Part shown: piece by piece, positions 37,918 to 47,900 of the stretch
How the letters are laid out: each line of letters begins with the position of its first letter
Position numbering within the stretch: position 1 is the stretch's first letter
Source: Candidatus Woesearchaeota archaeon
GTDB taxonomy: Archaea; Nanobdellota; Nanobdellia; Woesearchaeales; JAAOYA01
Direction: 5' to 3'
Length of the DNA: 64,000 nt
NCBI GenBank assembly: GCA_018221105.1
Contig: JAAOYA010000010.1
Coordinates: forward strand, 1-64,000
Position numbers and translations under genes: made by a program
Notes under the pieces: model-generated
Database searches by the model: none
What the model was told of the DNA's origin: nothing
What the model saw: only the letters and a program-made list of their open reading frames with translations

Positions 37918-39096
37918 CTATTTTTTTGCTATGTAGACGCGCCCGTTTTTTGTTCTGAGAAGGTGTTCTTCGAGCTCTGTTATCACGTCTGTTGGTAATT
38001 CTTTGGAATTAATTTTTTTTGTTAGTTCGTAAAAGTCTAATTGTTGCAAACTATCCAGTAACCCGTGTTTTGCCAATATGTTTTTTATTAAAGCTCGCTC
38101 CGGACTGTTTTTTTCTGGAAATTTTATGCCATCATATTCTCGTACACTTGCTTTAGCGTTTGAACCAATAACTTGAGTGATATTTTTTTGTTTTGCAAAA
38201 GCTACAAGGTCATTTTTTGTTTTTTCTAAACGATTTTCAACTTTTTGTTTTGCTTCACTAAGGCCAACGTACTCGTCAACTAATCGCACGCCATCATCAT
38301 CATGAAATTCTTTTGGCGTTAATTGTTCAGTCTCGTACATATGCTTAAATTCTGGACAGTGTGGCCTAAACTCGCACCAACCGCATAAAGCGCTTTTAGT
38401 TGTTGGAAACTCTTTTGCACTCTGTATTGTTTTGATAACTTGTATTGTGTGCTCTTTTAACTTTTCTAATTCATCATCTGTTCTTGTTGAAGTAACTGTC
38501 TTGTCAAAAGCTAAGTAATGCCATACTAATCTTATTTTGTTGGCGTCATCAAACATTTGTTTTATTGCATAAGCGTAAAGCGCTAGTTGTCTATCAACAT
38601 CAAGCTTTGACTGCTCAGGCAGACTGCTTGAAGTTTTATAATCATGTATTTCGTAAGCGTCATCTTTAAAGTCCACTCTATCAATATAACCTAACATAGA
38701 ATATTCATTGTTTAATGGCACTTCAACTTTTTTCTCACAAGCAATAACTTTACTTTGATTGAATGGTTTGAACCTATTATAATAATCATTGACAAATTTG
38801 GTTGCCATAACAAAATAGTTTTCAGCAGTGTAGCCTTTTTTTACAAAAATTATTGTATTTTCATTATAGTTTTTTTGCCAAAAGTCTTTTAGTTCTTCTT
38901 GCAACTCTTCAATTGTTGGCATTTTGCCATGTTGCAGGTCTTTGTACAATTTTTCTAACGTGTGATGAGCTGCACTGCCTAAAAATGCTTCAATGCTCGT
39001 TTCGAATTCTGGCAGTAATTTGTCGACGTATTTTGCTTTGTAGCGAAAAGGGCATTGCTCAAAAGTGCTAATGCGTGAATGCGAAAAAACTACCAT
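37918..39096 (-). CDS. PD-(D/E)XK (RecB/Cas4-like) nuclease
   Basis: FSHSRISTFEQCPFRYKAKYVDKL, GYIDRVDFKDDAYEIHDYKTSS, C-terminal CGWCEFRPHCPEF (Fe-S cysteines). Confidence 0.87.
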   Translation of the reverse strand: MVVFSHSRISTFEQCPFRYKAKYVDKLLPEFETSIEAFLGSAAHHTLEKLYKDLQHGKMPTIEELQEELKDFWQKNYNENTIIFVKKGYTAENYFVMATKFVNDYYNRFKPFNQSKVIACEKKVEVPLNNEYSMLGYIDRVDFKDDAYEIHDYKTSSSLPEQSKLDVDRQLALYAYAIKQMFDDANKIRLVWHYLAFDKTVTSTRTDDELEKLKEHTIQVIKTIQSAKEFPTTKSALCGWCEFRPHCPEFKHMYETEQLTPKEFHDDDGVRLVDEYVGLSEAKQKVENRLEKTKNDLVAFAKQKNITQVIGSNAKASVREYDGIKFPEKNSPERALIKNILAKHGLLDSLQQLDFYELTKKINSKELPTDVITELEEHLLRTKNGRVYIAKK

Positions 39097-39186
39097 GATA
39101 GTGCGAGTCTTTAATAATTTATAAGTGTTTTGTGCACGATTGTCCAGTGAGAAAGTTTATAAATAAGTTATCAAGACTTTTTTGTT

Positions 39187-39432
39187 ATGAACAAAAGGTA
39201 TGATTACTTAACAGGCGATCAACAGTTCTTATGGTCTAGAATAGAATTTTATCGTTTAAGAGTTGAAGAACGAGAACTAAACGAGAAAGCTAAAGAACAA
39301 GCTGAACAAAATCTTGTAAGCTTATTAGAACAAGCAGTGGCTTGTAAGCTAGATCAGTCTAGAAAAGATATTGATTATCTTGTAAGAACTTATATTAAAA
39401 AGCCTAATGGCAACTCTTGGAATATTGATTGA
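39187..39432 (+). CDS. Hypothetical protein
   Basis: 81-aa ORF; BRE/TATA-like GAGAAAGTTTATAAATA about 40 bp upstream. Confidence 0.5.
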   Translation: MNKRYDYLTGDQQFLWSRIEFYRLRVEERELNEKAKEQAEQNLVSLLEQAVACKLDQSRKDIDYLVRTYIKKPNGNSWNID

Positions 39433-39433
39433 T

Positions 39434-40585
39434 TTATTTTATTTTTAGTAGTGCTTTGCACTCTCGCATTATTTGCAATTCTTCATTTGTTGGAATAACT
39501 AATAATTTTATTTGACTTTCATCTGTTGATACAATGTATTCTGCACGTCGATTTTTATCATAGTCTAATTCTACCCCGAAAATTTTTAGGTGTTCTGCAA
39601 TTTTTTCTCTGACGTACCATGCTCCCTCGCCAATTCCTGCTGTGAATACTATTGCGTCCGCACCTTCTAATATCACATCATAATCTCCTATGTATTTTAG
39701 TATTCTATAGACAAACATGTCCAGTGCTAATTGTGCTTTTTTGTTGCCTTTTGCTGCTTTGTCATGTAGTATTCTAACATCTGAAAATCCTCCCAAAGCT
39801 AAAAGTCCTGATTCTTTGTTTAGAGCGTGTATTATTTGTTCTGGTTTTTTCTTGGTTTTTTTTGCTAAGTACACTACTGCTTCTGGGTCAATGTCACCTG
39901 ATCGTGTTCCCATGATGAGGCCTTCTAATGGTGTAAAGCCCATCGAAGTGTCAATACTTTTGTAGTCTTTTATTGCGCATATGCTTGCGCCGTTTCCTAA
40001 ATGACAACTGATAGTTTTTGGCGCTGGCGTTTCCAGTATTTCTGCTGTCCTGTAAGCTATGTACTTGTGGCTTGTCCCGTGAAAACCGTAACGTCGTACT
40101 TTATATTTTTTGTAAAATTCTTCAGGTATCGCGTACCTGTAAGCTTGCGGCGGCATGCTTTGGTGAAATGCAGTGTCAAAAACTGCTATTTGTTTTGTTT
40201 TAGGCATTAGTTTTTTGCAGGCTTGTATTCCTGCAAGATTTGCCGGATTGTGTAGTGGTGCTAACTCTGACAAATCCTTGATTTTTTTTGTTATTGTTGG
40301 ATTGACAAGTGTTGCTTTACTAAAGTCTTCGCCGCCGTGTACCACTCGATGTCCTATTGCCACAATGTCTTTTTTTAACATGTCAATTGAGTGCAATGCT
40401 ATCTTTACTGCTTCGTGATGGTTTTTGACTTTTGTTTTCATAATTGTCTCATCAACTATCACCTTGCAAGTTTTTAGTCCTATACCGTCAATGTGACCGT
40501 GCAATACTTTTTTTTCTGTTTTAATATCGTAAAGCGTGTATTTTAGTGAGCTTGAACCACTGTTTATCACCAAGATTTTTTTCAT
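39434..40585 (-). CDS. ackA: Acetate kinase
   Basis: ILVINSGSSSLKY, GHRVVHGGEDF, DTAFHQSMP, RRYGFHGTSHKY, LGNGASICAI, DTSMGFTPLEGLIMGTRSGDIDP. Confidence 0.97.
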   Translation of the reverse strand: MKKILVINSGSSSLKYTLYDIKTEKKVLHGHIDGIGLKTCKVIVDETIMKTKVKNHHEAVKIALHSIDMLKKDIVAIGHRVVHGGEDFSKATLVNPTITKKIKDLSELAPLHNPANLAGIQACKKLMPKTKQIAVFDTAFHQSMPPQAYRYAIPEEFYKKYKVRRYGFHGTSHKYIAYRTAEILETPAPKTISCHLGNGASICAIKDYKSIDTSMGFTPLEGLIMGTRSGDIDPEAVVYLAKKTKKKPEQIIHALNKESGLLALGGFSDVRILHDKAAKGNKKAQLALDMFVYRILKYIGDYDVILEGADAIVFTAGIGEGAWYVREKIAEHLKIFGVELDYDKNRRAEYIVSTDESQIKLLVIPTNEELQIMRECKALLKIK

Positions 40586-41562
40586 TTTTGTGCCTCCACT
40601 GCAGTTATTGCTACAACATCTACAATGTTTTCCACACTACAACCACGGCTTAAATCATTTACTGGTTTTTTTAGCCCTTGAAGTATTGGCCCTACCGCAC
40701 TGGCTTTGGCTAATCGTTCTACTAGTTTGTAAGCAATATTTCCACTTTGCAAGTCTGGAAAAATAAGCACGTTAGCATCGCCTTTTAATACATCTCCGTG
40801 CTTGCATTTTTTTGCAGCGATTTGTGGTACTATCGCGGCGTCAACTTGTAATTCGCCGTCAATCTTTATTTGTGGTGCTTTGTGCCGTACCATTTTTAGT
40901 GCTTCTGTTACTTTGTCTATTTGTTCATGTTTTGCACTGCCGTGTGTTGAAAAACTTAGCATTGCTACTTTTGGCTTAATATCAAAACGCTCAGCGTTTT
41001 TTGCCGTGTCTATTGCAATGTTTGCCAAATCTTGCGGTGTTGGATCAATTTGCACTGCGCTATCAGCGAACAACATTAGCCTATCTTGTAATATCATAAA
41101 AAAGAAACTGCTGACTTTGTGCTCTTTACTATCAGTTTTAATTATTTGTAATGCTGGTCTTATTGTGTCTGCTGTTGAATGAGTGCTGCCACTTACTAGC
41201 CCATCAGCCTCACCTAGGTGCACCATTAGAGTACCATAATACATTGGTGTTTTTGCAAGTTTTAGGGCTTCTGACTTTGTTAGGCCTTTTTCTTTTCGTA
41301 GATTATAAAGTGTTGTAGCGTACTCGTCAAGCTTTTCGCTTTTTGATGGATCAATAATAGTTACACCGTCAAGATTAATCCCTAGATTTGAACGTTTTTT
41401 TTCAATTGCTGCGCTATCACCTATTAGAACAATTCTTGCGAGGTCTTCGTACTTGATTTTTTCTGCAGCTTGCAAGATTCTGTCTTCTTCGCCTTCAGGT
41501 AGAACTATTGTTTTATGATCTTTTTTTGCTTTGTCTTTTATTGAATCAATAAAGTTACGCAA
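40582..41562 (-). CDS. pta: Phosphate acetyltransferase
   Basis: KTIVLPEGEEDRIL, MVHLGEADGLVSGSTHSTADTIRPALQIIK, NVLIFPDLQSGNIAYKLVERL. Confidence 0.95.
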   Translation of the reverse strand: MRNFIDSIKDKAKKDHKTIVLPEGEEDRILQAAEKIKYEDLARIVLIGDSAAIEKKRSNLGINLDGVTIIDPSKSEKLDEYATTLYNLRKEKGLTKSEALKLAKTPMYYGTLMVHLGEADGLVSGSTHSTADTIRPALQIIKTDSKEHKVSSFFFMILQDRLMLFADSAVQIDPTPQDLANIAIDTAKNAERFDIKPKVAMLSFSTHGSAKHEQIDKVTEALKMVRHKAPQIKIDGELQVDAAIVPQIAAKKCKHGDVLKGDANVLIFPDLQSGNIAYKLVERLAKASAVGPILQGLKKPVNDLSRGCSVENIVDVVAITAVEAQK

Positions 41563-41648
41563 TTGAACACCTCTTTTGAATGATTGTGTTTATAGACTTT
41601 TATAAACTTTATGATTGCTGATAGTAAGTTTTTTATAGAATATCATTA

Positions 41649-43541
41649 ATGAGATTTTTAATGGTCTTTGTACAAAAATATATGGTTTTGGATGCTTCTA
41701 ATGGACAGTTTGAAGTCAAGGACATGCCAAGCGAGTGGCTTGGACCACTAGACTTTGGCTTTAACATGAACAATGACGGCGACTATTTTTGTTTTGGAGC
41801 AGGCATTTTAGGCGGTAGTATGATAGCGGGGACTAATCGCTTGATTTTTACTGGCGATAGTCCTTTATGGGAAGGATTCTACATTTCAACAGTTGGTGGT
41901 GCTGCAGAAGCACTAGCTTTCACTGGAGTAAATAACATAGCGATTAAAAATAAAACTGATGGTTACAAAGTGTTAGTAATCAATTATAAAGATAACAAAT
42001 TAAGTGTTCGTTTAGAACCAGTGGACTTTAAAAAATTAATAAGTGTTGGATTTGCTGGCAAAAAGGGTTCTTTTGCAGTGCAGCAATATATTCATGACAC
42101 TTACCGAAAAGATTTTGGCAATCACTTCAGAGTTTTTGCGGTTGGCCCTGCAGCACAAAATTCTTGTATGGGAGCAATACTTTCAACTGCTGTTGTAGGC
42201 GGCAAAATGTTAGATGGCGTTGACGGTTGGGCTGGCAGAGGCGGACTTGGCAGCAAAATGTTGCAAGAGCATGGCATTATTGGAGCAATTTATGGTGGCG
42301 ACTTTGCAATTGACGCTAAATGGCGCGATATTAAAAATCTAAACGTTGTATTTGAAAAGGCAATGCAACAGACTATGACTCAAGCAACAACTGACGCGAC
42401 AACAAAATATCGTTATGACGAGGCTGTAAAAAGCGGTGGGACACTAGGAGTTAATTTTACTAAACTCAAAAACTGGCTAATTTATCGCAATTGGGATTCA
42501 GTGCATGACAGTGAAGAAAAGATTCTCAAAGTTCACAAAGAATTCATCATCAATCATTATGTTAAACAATTCAATGAAGAAACAATTATACCAAAACAAC
42601 AACGCACTTGTGGAGAAGTTTGCCCTGCTGTTTGTAAAAAAATGAACAAACAGTACAAAAAAGATTACGAACCATACGAAGTAATGGGGCCAAACTCGAT
42701 GATTTTTGATCAGCGCGCAGCAGAATTGTTAAATGGTCATTGTGACATGCTAGGCTTTGACGCAATACAAATAGGCACAACTATTGGATGGGTTATGGAA
42801 TTAATGCATGAAAAATTACTAACTAAAGAAGAATTAGGTTTAACTAAAAATCCTAAGTGGGATATTGACAATTTTGATGTTGTAAATGATTCAATGCACA
42901 ACGCAAAGTTAGGCATGGAAATTTTAGATCTTGTGATGAGCGAGCACGAACTAGGAAAAATCTTGCGATTAAACATTCGAAAAGCTGCTCTCGAGTTAAC
43001 AAAGCGTTTTGCTGACAGGGGAGATTTTAAACAGTTCGCAATGTATGTTGGTCACGGCGATACTGGTTGCATCACACAAAACCAGTATTTTGTGCCAGGT
43101 TTTTCAATTGGCATTCCTATCGCCGGAAAATACTTTGAAGGCTACGATGTCACGTTTAGAACACCTTACGAGTTAGGAAAACACTCTATGGAGCGCATGA
43201 CGTACGAGTTCTACAGTGATAACACCGGCATTTGCCGCTTTCACCGCAAATGGGTCGAGAAAGCCATCCAACAAGTAGTCGGTGATTTGACAGGTGTCAA
43301 TGTTGATTATTACCAACACCACAAAAAATTAGCAAAAGCAATTCGTGACAAGTACGCAAAACCTGTTTACTGGGAAACTTCGCGTGTTAAAGAAGTCATT
43401 GGCAGCTACTTAAAAAAAATCAGTTTGTGCGAGCCAGAAAACACAGAAGCAAAAAAATTAGCTGAGATGTTCGAGCACAACACAGAAGACGCAAGCGTCC
43501 ACTACTGGCAAGAAGCACTAAAAGGAATAAATGACTACTAA
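41649..43541 (+). CDS. gor: Tungsten-containing aldehyde ferredoxin oxidoreductase family, glyceraldehyde-3-phosphate:ferredoxin oxidoreductase-like
   Basis: AGTNRLIFTGDSPLWEGFYISTVGGAAEALAFTGVNNIAI, VGPAAQNSCMGAILS, RTCGEVCPAVCKK...DYEPYEVMGPNS, collinear with Pyrococcus-type GAPOR as recalled. Confidence 0.8.
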   Translation: MRFLMVFVQKYMVLDASNGQFEVKDMPSEWLGPLDFGFNMNNDGDYFCFGAGILGGSMIAGTNRLIFTGDSPLWEGFYISTVGGAAEALAFTGVNNIAIKNKTDGYKVLVINYKDNKLSVRLEPVDFKKLISVGFAGKKGSFAVQQYIHDTYRKDFGNHFRVFAVGPAAQNSCMGAILSTAVVGGKMLDGVDGWAGRGGLGSKMLQEHGIIGAIYGGDFAIDAKWRDIKNLNVVFEKAMQQTMTQATTDATTKYRYDEAVKSGGTLGVNFTKLKNWLIYRNWDSVHDSEEKILKVHKEFIINHYVKQFNEETIIPKQQRTCGEVCPAVCKKMNKQYKKDYEPYEVMGPNSMIFDQRAAELLNGHCDMLGFDAIQIGTTIGWVMELMHEKLLTKEELGLTKNPKWDIDNFDVVNDSMHNAKLGMEILDLVMSEHELGKILRLNIRKAALELTKRFADRGDFKQFAMYVGHGDTGCITQNQYFVPGFSIGIPIAGKYFEGYDVTFRTPYELGKHSMERMTYEFYSDNTGICRFHRKWVEKAIQQVVGDLTGVNVDYYQHHKKLAKAIRDKYAKPVYWETSRVKEVIGSYLKKISLCEPENTEAKKLAEMFEHNTEDASVHYWQEALKGINDY

Positions 43542-43806
43542 AAAAATAATTGAATTACTAAAACTTTTAGAAAAACTAGTTTTAGAAAAAAATAAAGAAA
43601 AACAAGCAATAATCGCGCTAGCAATTGATGAGTTTAGCTCAAAAAATTATAAAATTATAAAATCATTTCTTGATGAAAAAAAGTTAGATTTTGGTTTTGA
43701 TTCTTTTTTGACACTTCACCATTGGGGCGATAAAACTGGTTATAATATTATCGCACTTGATGATATTAAAGAAACAATTGAAAAATTAAAAAATGTTATC
43801 GAGTGA
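43531..43806 (+). CDS. Hypothetical protein
   Basis: 91-aa ORF overlapping the end of the oxidoreductase gene by 11 bp. Confidence 0.5.
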   Translation: MTTKKIIELLKLLEKLVLEKNKEKQAIIALAIDEFSSKNYKIIKSFLDEKKLDFGFDSFLTLHHWGDKTGYNIIALDDIKETIEKLKNVIE

Positions 43807-44896
43807 TTTGAAAACTTTTTACTTTAGAAAATAGTTCTTTGGCTTTTTTGTTTTTTTCAAAGTGTTGTCTTACTGGCTCTAATATTTTGTTTATGTACTC
43901 TGCTGCCGTGTTTTTGACGTCTAGTGGATGAACTTTTTTTGCTTTGAAGTCCTTGGCTAGCGCATCGAATGAATCGTATGTTAGGTCTCCGCCGAACTTT
44001 TGTGGTCTTTCTACTTTTATTGTTTTATATTTTTCAAATATTATTTGTTTGTAATAATCTAAAATAGGGTTTTCTTCGATTACTCCTTCTGGACAGTATG
44101 CTTTTTGCAGTTTTCTTTTAACATCATCGACTGTGTCTGTCATGAAAATTGCAGTGTCGGGTTTTGACTTTGACATCTTAAGATCCATCACTCTGTCCTC
44201 GCCACTGCTTTTTGGCGGTTGTCCTAAGCCCATCAGCATGTAATGGTGTACTGCTACTGGTTTTTTACTAAATAGTTTTGGCCCTATTTCTCGTGCTAAC
44301 ATGTTAACTTTTCGTTGGTCCATTCCAAGCTGGCAAATGTCAGCTTCCAAATGGAATATGTCTGCTGCTTGCATGCAAGGATAAAGTATTTGTGATGATT
44401 GTAAAACACTGCCTTCTTTGCGCCCCATTATCTGACCACAGCGCATTATTCTATTGATTGTTGTGTTGCGCGCTATACTAACAACTTTTTTCCAGTACTC
44501 TGAGTCATTGATGAAATCGTTTACTTTAACAAATTCAACATTTTTTAAGTCTAGTCCGCTGGCTTTCCAGATTTCTATAAAAAAATCTCCTGTTGTTTGA
44601 ATGTTCTCAAGATTGCCTCCTAATTTATTATTGGCCCAAGCGTGCCAGTCTGCAATAAGCATTTTAAATTTGACGCCAGTAGAAGTTAGTTTGTTAATGT
44701 TGATTGCTCTCATCACACCTTGTGCAATATGTGGAATGCCTGATGGTTCGAATCCGTCGTATGCTATCGGATTCTTTTTTGTCTCGAAAAGGTTTTTTAG
44801 TTCTTCTTCTGTTACTATTTCTTGCGCGAAACTTTTTACTAATTCTAGTTTTGTCCCAAGATCCATAATTAGTTTGAAACTCTTGTCATTTATCAA
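43796..44896 (-). CDS. tyrS: Tyrosine-tRNA ligase, archaeal type
   Basis: AYDGFEPSGIPHIAQGVMRA, LIADWHAWANNKLGG, QLGMDQRKVNMLARE, KMSKSKPDTAIFM. Confidence 0.93.
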   Translation of the reverse strand: MINDKSFKLIMDLGTKLELVKSFAQEIVTEEELKNLFETKKNPIAYDGFEPSGIPHIAQGVMRAININKLTSTGVKFKMLIADWHAWANNKLGGNLENIQTTGDFFIEIWKASGLDLKNVEFVKVNDFINDSEYWKKVVSIARNTTINRIMRCGQIMGRKEGSVLQSSQILYPCMQAADIFHLEADICQLGMDQRKVNMLAREIGPKLFSKKPVAVHHYMLMGLGQPPKSSGEDRVMDLKMSKSKPDTAIFMTDTVDDVKRKLQKAYCPEGVIEENPILDYYKQIIFEKYKTIKVERPQKFGGDLTYDSFDALAKDFKAKKVHPLDVKNTAAEYINKILEPVRQHFEKNKKAKELFSKVKSFQITR

Positions 44897-44986
44897 ATTT
44901 TTGGTATTTTAGAGCATAAAAAAGGCTAATTTTATATACGAGTAAGAACAATTTCAGTCTATTAACGTCAATTTAGTGGTCAAACT

Positions 44987-47900
44987 ATGAAATTACAGAA
45001 AGAAACAACGTTTGATATAGCAGCATTAACAATTATTCTTTTAAGCATGTGGTTGTTGCCAGGTTTTTTTTTAACAACTGAGACTGGTGTTTTTGAGGCT
45101 ACTGCTTTTGCAGCTTTTGCTGGCGGGGCTGGCCAAGGAAAGAATGCTTCTATCTATATTTTTGATGATACTGATAGTGTCACTCGAGAGCCTGGCCAAA
45201 CAATAAAACTTTTTGTTAATTACACTTTAAACAATGGCACTATAGTAACTGATGGTGATTGTGATATCTTTTTTGTTAATTCTTCTGCTAATATGACTTA
45301 TAATGCTACTAGTACTTATTGGGAGTACGATAACAGTTTTGCTAGTGCAGGAGCATATTATTGGAGTACTATTTGTAATTCTACTAACATCAATAGTTAT
45401 TTGAGTGTTTCTGATAATGCTGATATAACTCCGACTAGTAATGCTAGTTTTTCAAACTTAGAAATTACTAGTCTTTCAGGACAAACACAAACTGATGAGG
45501 ATTTGTTTTTTGAGTATGATTTTGATTACATTAATAATTATTCCGAGACTAGTTCTTGGCAATGGTACAAAAATGGCGTGCCAGTTAATGGTGTTAGTGG
45601 TGTTGATACAGGTTTTAGTTTTAACACAACAAGCAATAATTCTCAACCCGTCGGCATAACTTATGCTAATGGATACTTATGGGTAACAGACAAGAATAGA
45701 AGAGTCTATAAATACAATCTTAACGGTACATACACAGGGACAAGTTTTAATTTAAATTCATCAGGGATTAATGGTCTTGCAGGAATAATTTTTGTTGATG
45801 ACTATTTTTGGATACTAGGCTGGACTACAGATAAATTTTACAAATACAATCTTAACGGCACATACACGGGGACAAGCTTTGACCTCGCTGCCAATGGTAA
45901 TGAACACTCGCGAGACATCGCTTTTGTAGATGGATATTTTTGGATATCAGATGTTGGTGATAGCCTAATATACAAGTATTATTATGATGGCACATACACA
46001 GGGACAAATATCAATGTAGCTCCACAAAGTATTACTAACCCGACAACCATGACGTATGCAGATGGATATTTTTGGGTTGTTCAGGCACTTGGAAATAACA
46101 CAGTTTACAAGTATTATATTAATGGTACTTACGCAAACGAAAATTTTGATATAGGCCCCGGTATTGATCCAGATGGTATGGTTTACGTCGATGGATATTT
46201 TTGGATTAATAGTTATAATACTAAAAAAGTTCACAAGTTTTATCCTGAAATAATCAATAGTTCTCAAACAAGTGTTGACGACAATTTCACATTAGAACTT
46301 ACACCAGCTGACGGTCTTGCTCTTGGAACACCACAAAATAATACTGTAACAATTATCGTAGCGCCTCCTGAAGGTATATTAACTATTTTTGATGACACTC
46401 TAAAGTTTACTAATGAAATGGCTAGTTTTTTTGCCAATTACACTACTGAGACTGGCATAGTCTTAGATGATAGTACTTATAGCGGGGTTTGTCAAATAAA
46501 GTTTAATATTAGTGGTTCGTGGACTGGTTTTGATAACATGACTTTTAACGCTTCAAGCGATTTGTATGAGTATAATCGCTCTTTTAGTGTTGGTATTCAC
46601 TCGTTTTACCAAATTGATTGTAATTCAACACACCCAGATTCCAATATTTCAGCGCTTGATAATTACGATATCAGCCCGGTAAGCCTTAATATTAACTCTT
46701 GCGATAACTTGAATTTTCAAGGAACTCTTTACAACCTCACAAGCAATGTTAGCAGTACCTCAAATTGTTTTAACGTAACAGCTGACAGTATCACACTTGA
46801 TTGTAAAGGTTATACTATTGATTATGGTACTGGAGGAGTTCTTCTTGGGTATGGTATCGAAGCTTCCAATATTGATACTTTAACAATAAAGAACTGCGTC
46901 ATTAAAGAAGGCGTCGCGGCTACTAATTACAAGCACGCAATAAGACTAAGCAACGTAGATAACATAATAATAACTAATACTAACATCACAACACGCGTGC
47001 ATTATAGTAGAGGAGTGTCATTAGTAAACACTAATAATACTAATATGTCCTTGGTAGATATCCGTACTAAAGGTAACTTTGCTTATGGTATTTACTTGAA
47101 TCTGGCCACAAACAATTATTTTAAAGGATTAAAAGGTATGAATTCTGGCTCCTCATCAGCAGTTATTTATACGGATGGAGCAAACGATTTTAACATTTTT
47201 GACAGTTATATATTTGACAACAGTACTTATAATATAAATACTGGGGTTGTTGCTAGCGGCGATTTTAATTTAACTAATGTAACCTTTAACTCTGTAGAAA
47301 GAAACATTGCTGGCATAACTGTGGATACTAAATTGAATAGGATGTGGTATTTTAATCTTAATGTTACTAACACTTCTGGTGATGTTGAAGTCGGTGCTAA
47401 TGTTAGTGTTTATGACCTTAACAATAATTTATTATTTTCAGAATTAACCGATGGCAGCGGTCGCATATCACAAAAAGTTCTTAAGCGTTACATACAAAAC
47501 TATACTAACGTATTTTATTATGACACCCCCCTAAAAATTAATGTTACTAAAGCTGGCTATCCTTCAAAAATTGTTTATAGCGGTTTATCAACTAATGTTG
47601 ATTTAACAATTGTGTTAGGGCAAGGAAGTAACGTCAATATAGATTCTTGTGGCGATCTTGGAATACACGGAGCGAACTATTTTTTAACACAAAATGTTAT
47701 TTCTGGCACCCTCTTTCCTTGTTTTGAATTTGTCAGTGATGACGTAACCCTTGATTGTCAAGGTCGCACCGTGGACTTTATTAACACTCTTGGCATGGTT
47801 CCAGGTATTAAAGCTTTTAATCGTAGAAATATTACTGTTAAGAATTGTCGAGTACTTGATGATTACTACAACACAACAAGACCTCACGGTATTGATTACG

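Noticed and set aside
37918-39096. Cas4-like gene as evidence of a CRISPR-Cas locus
   Set aside because: No array and no other cas genes in the window; stand-alone RecB/Cas4-like nucleases are common.
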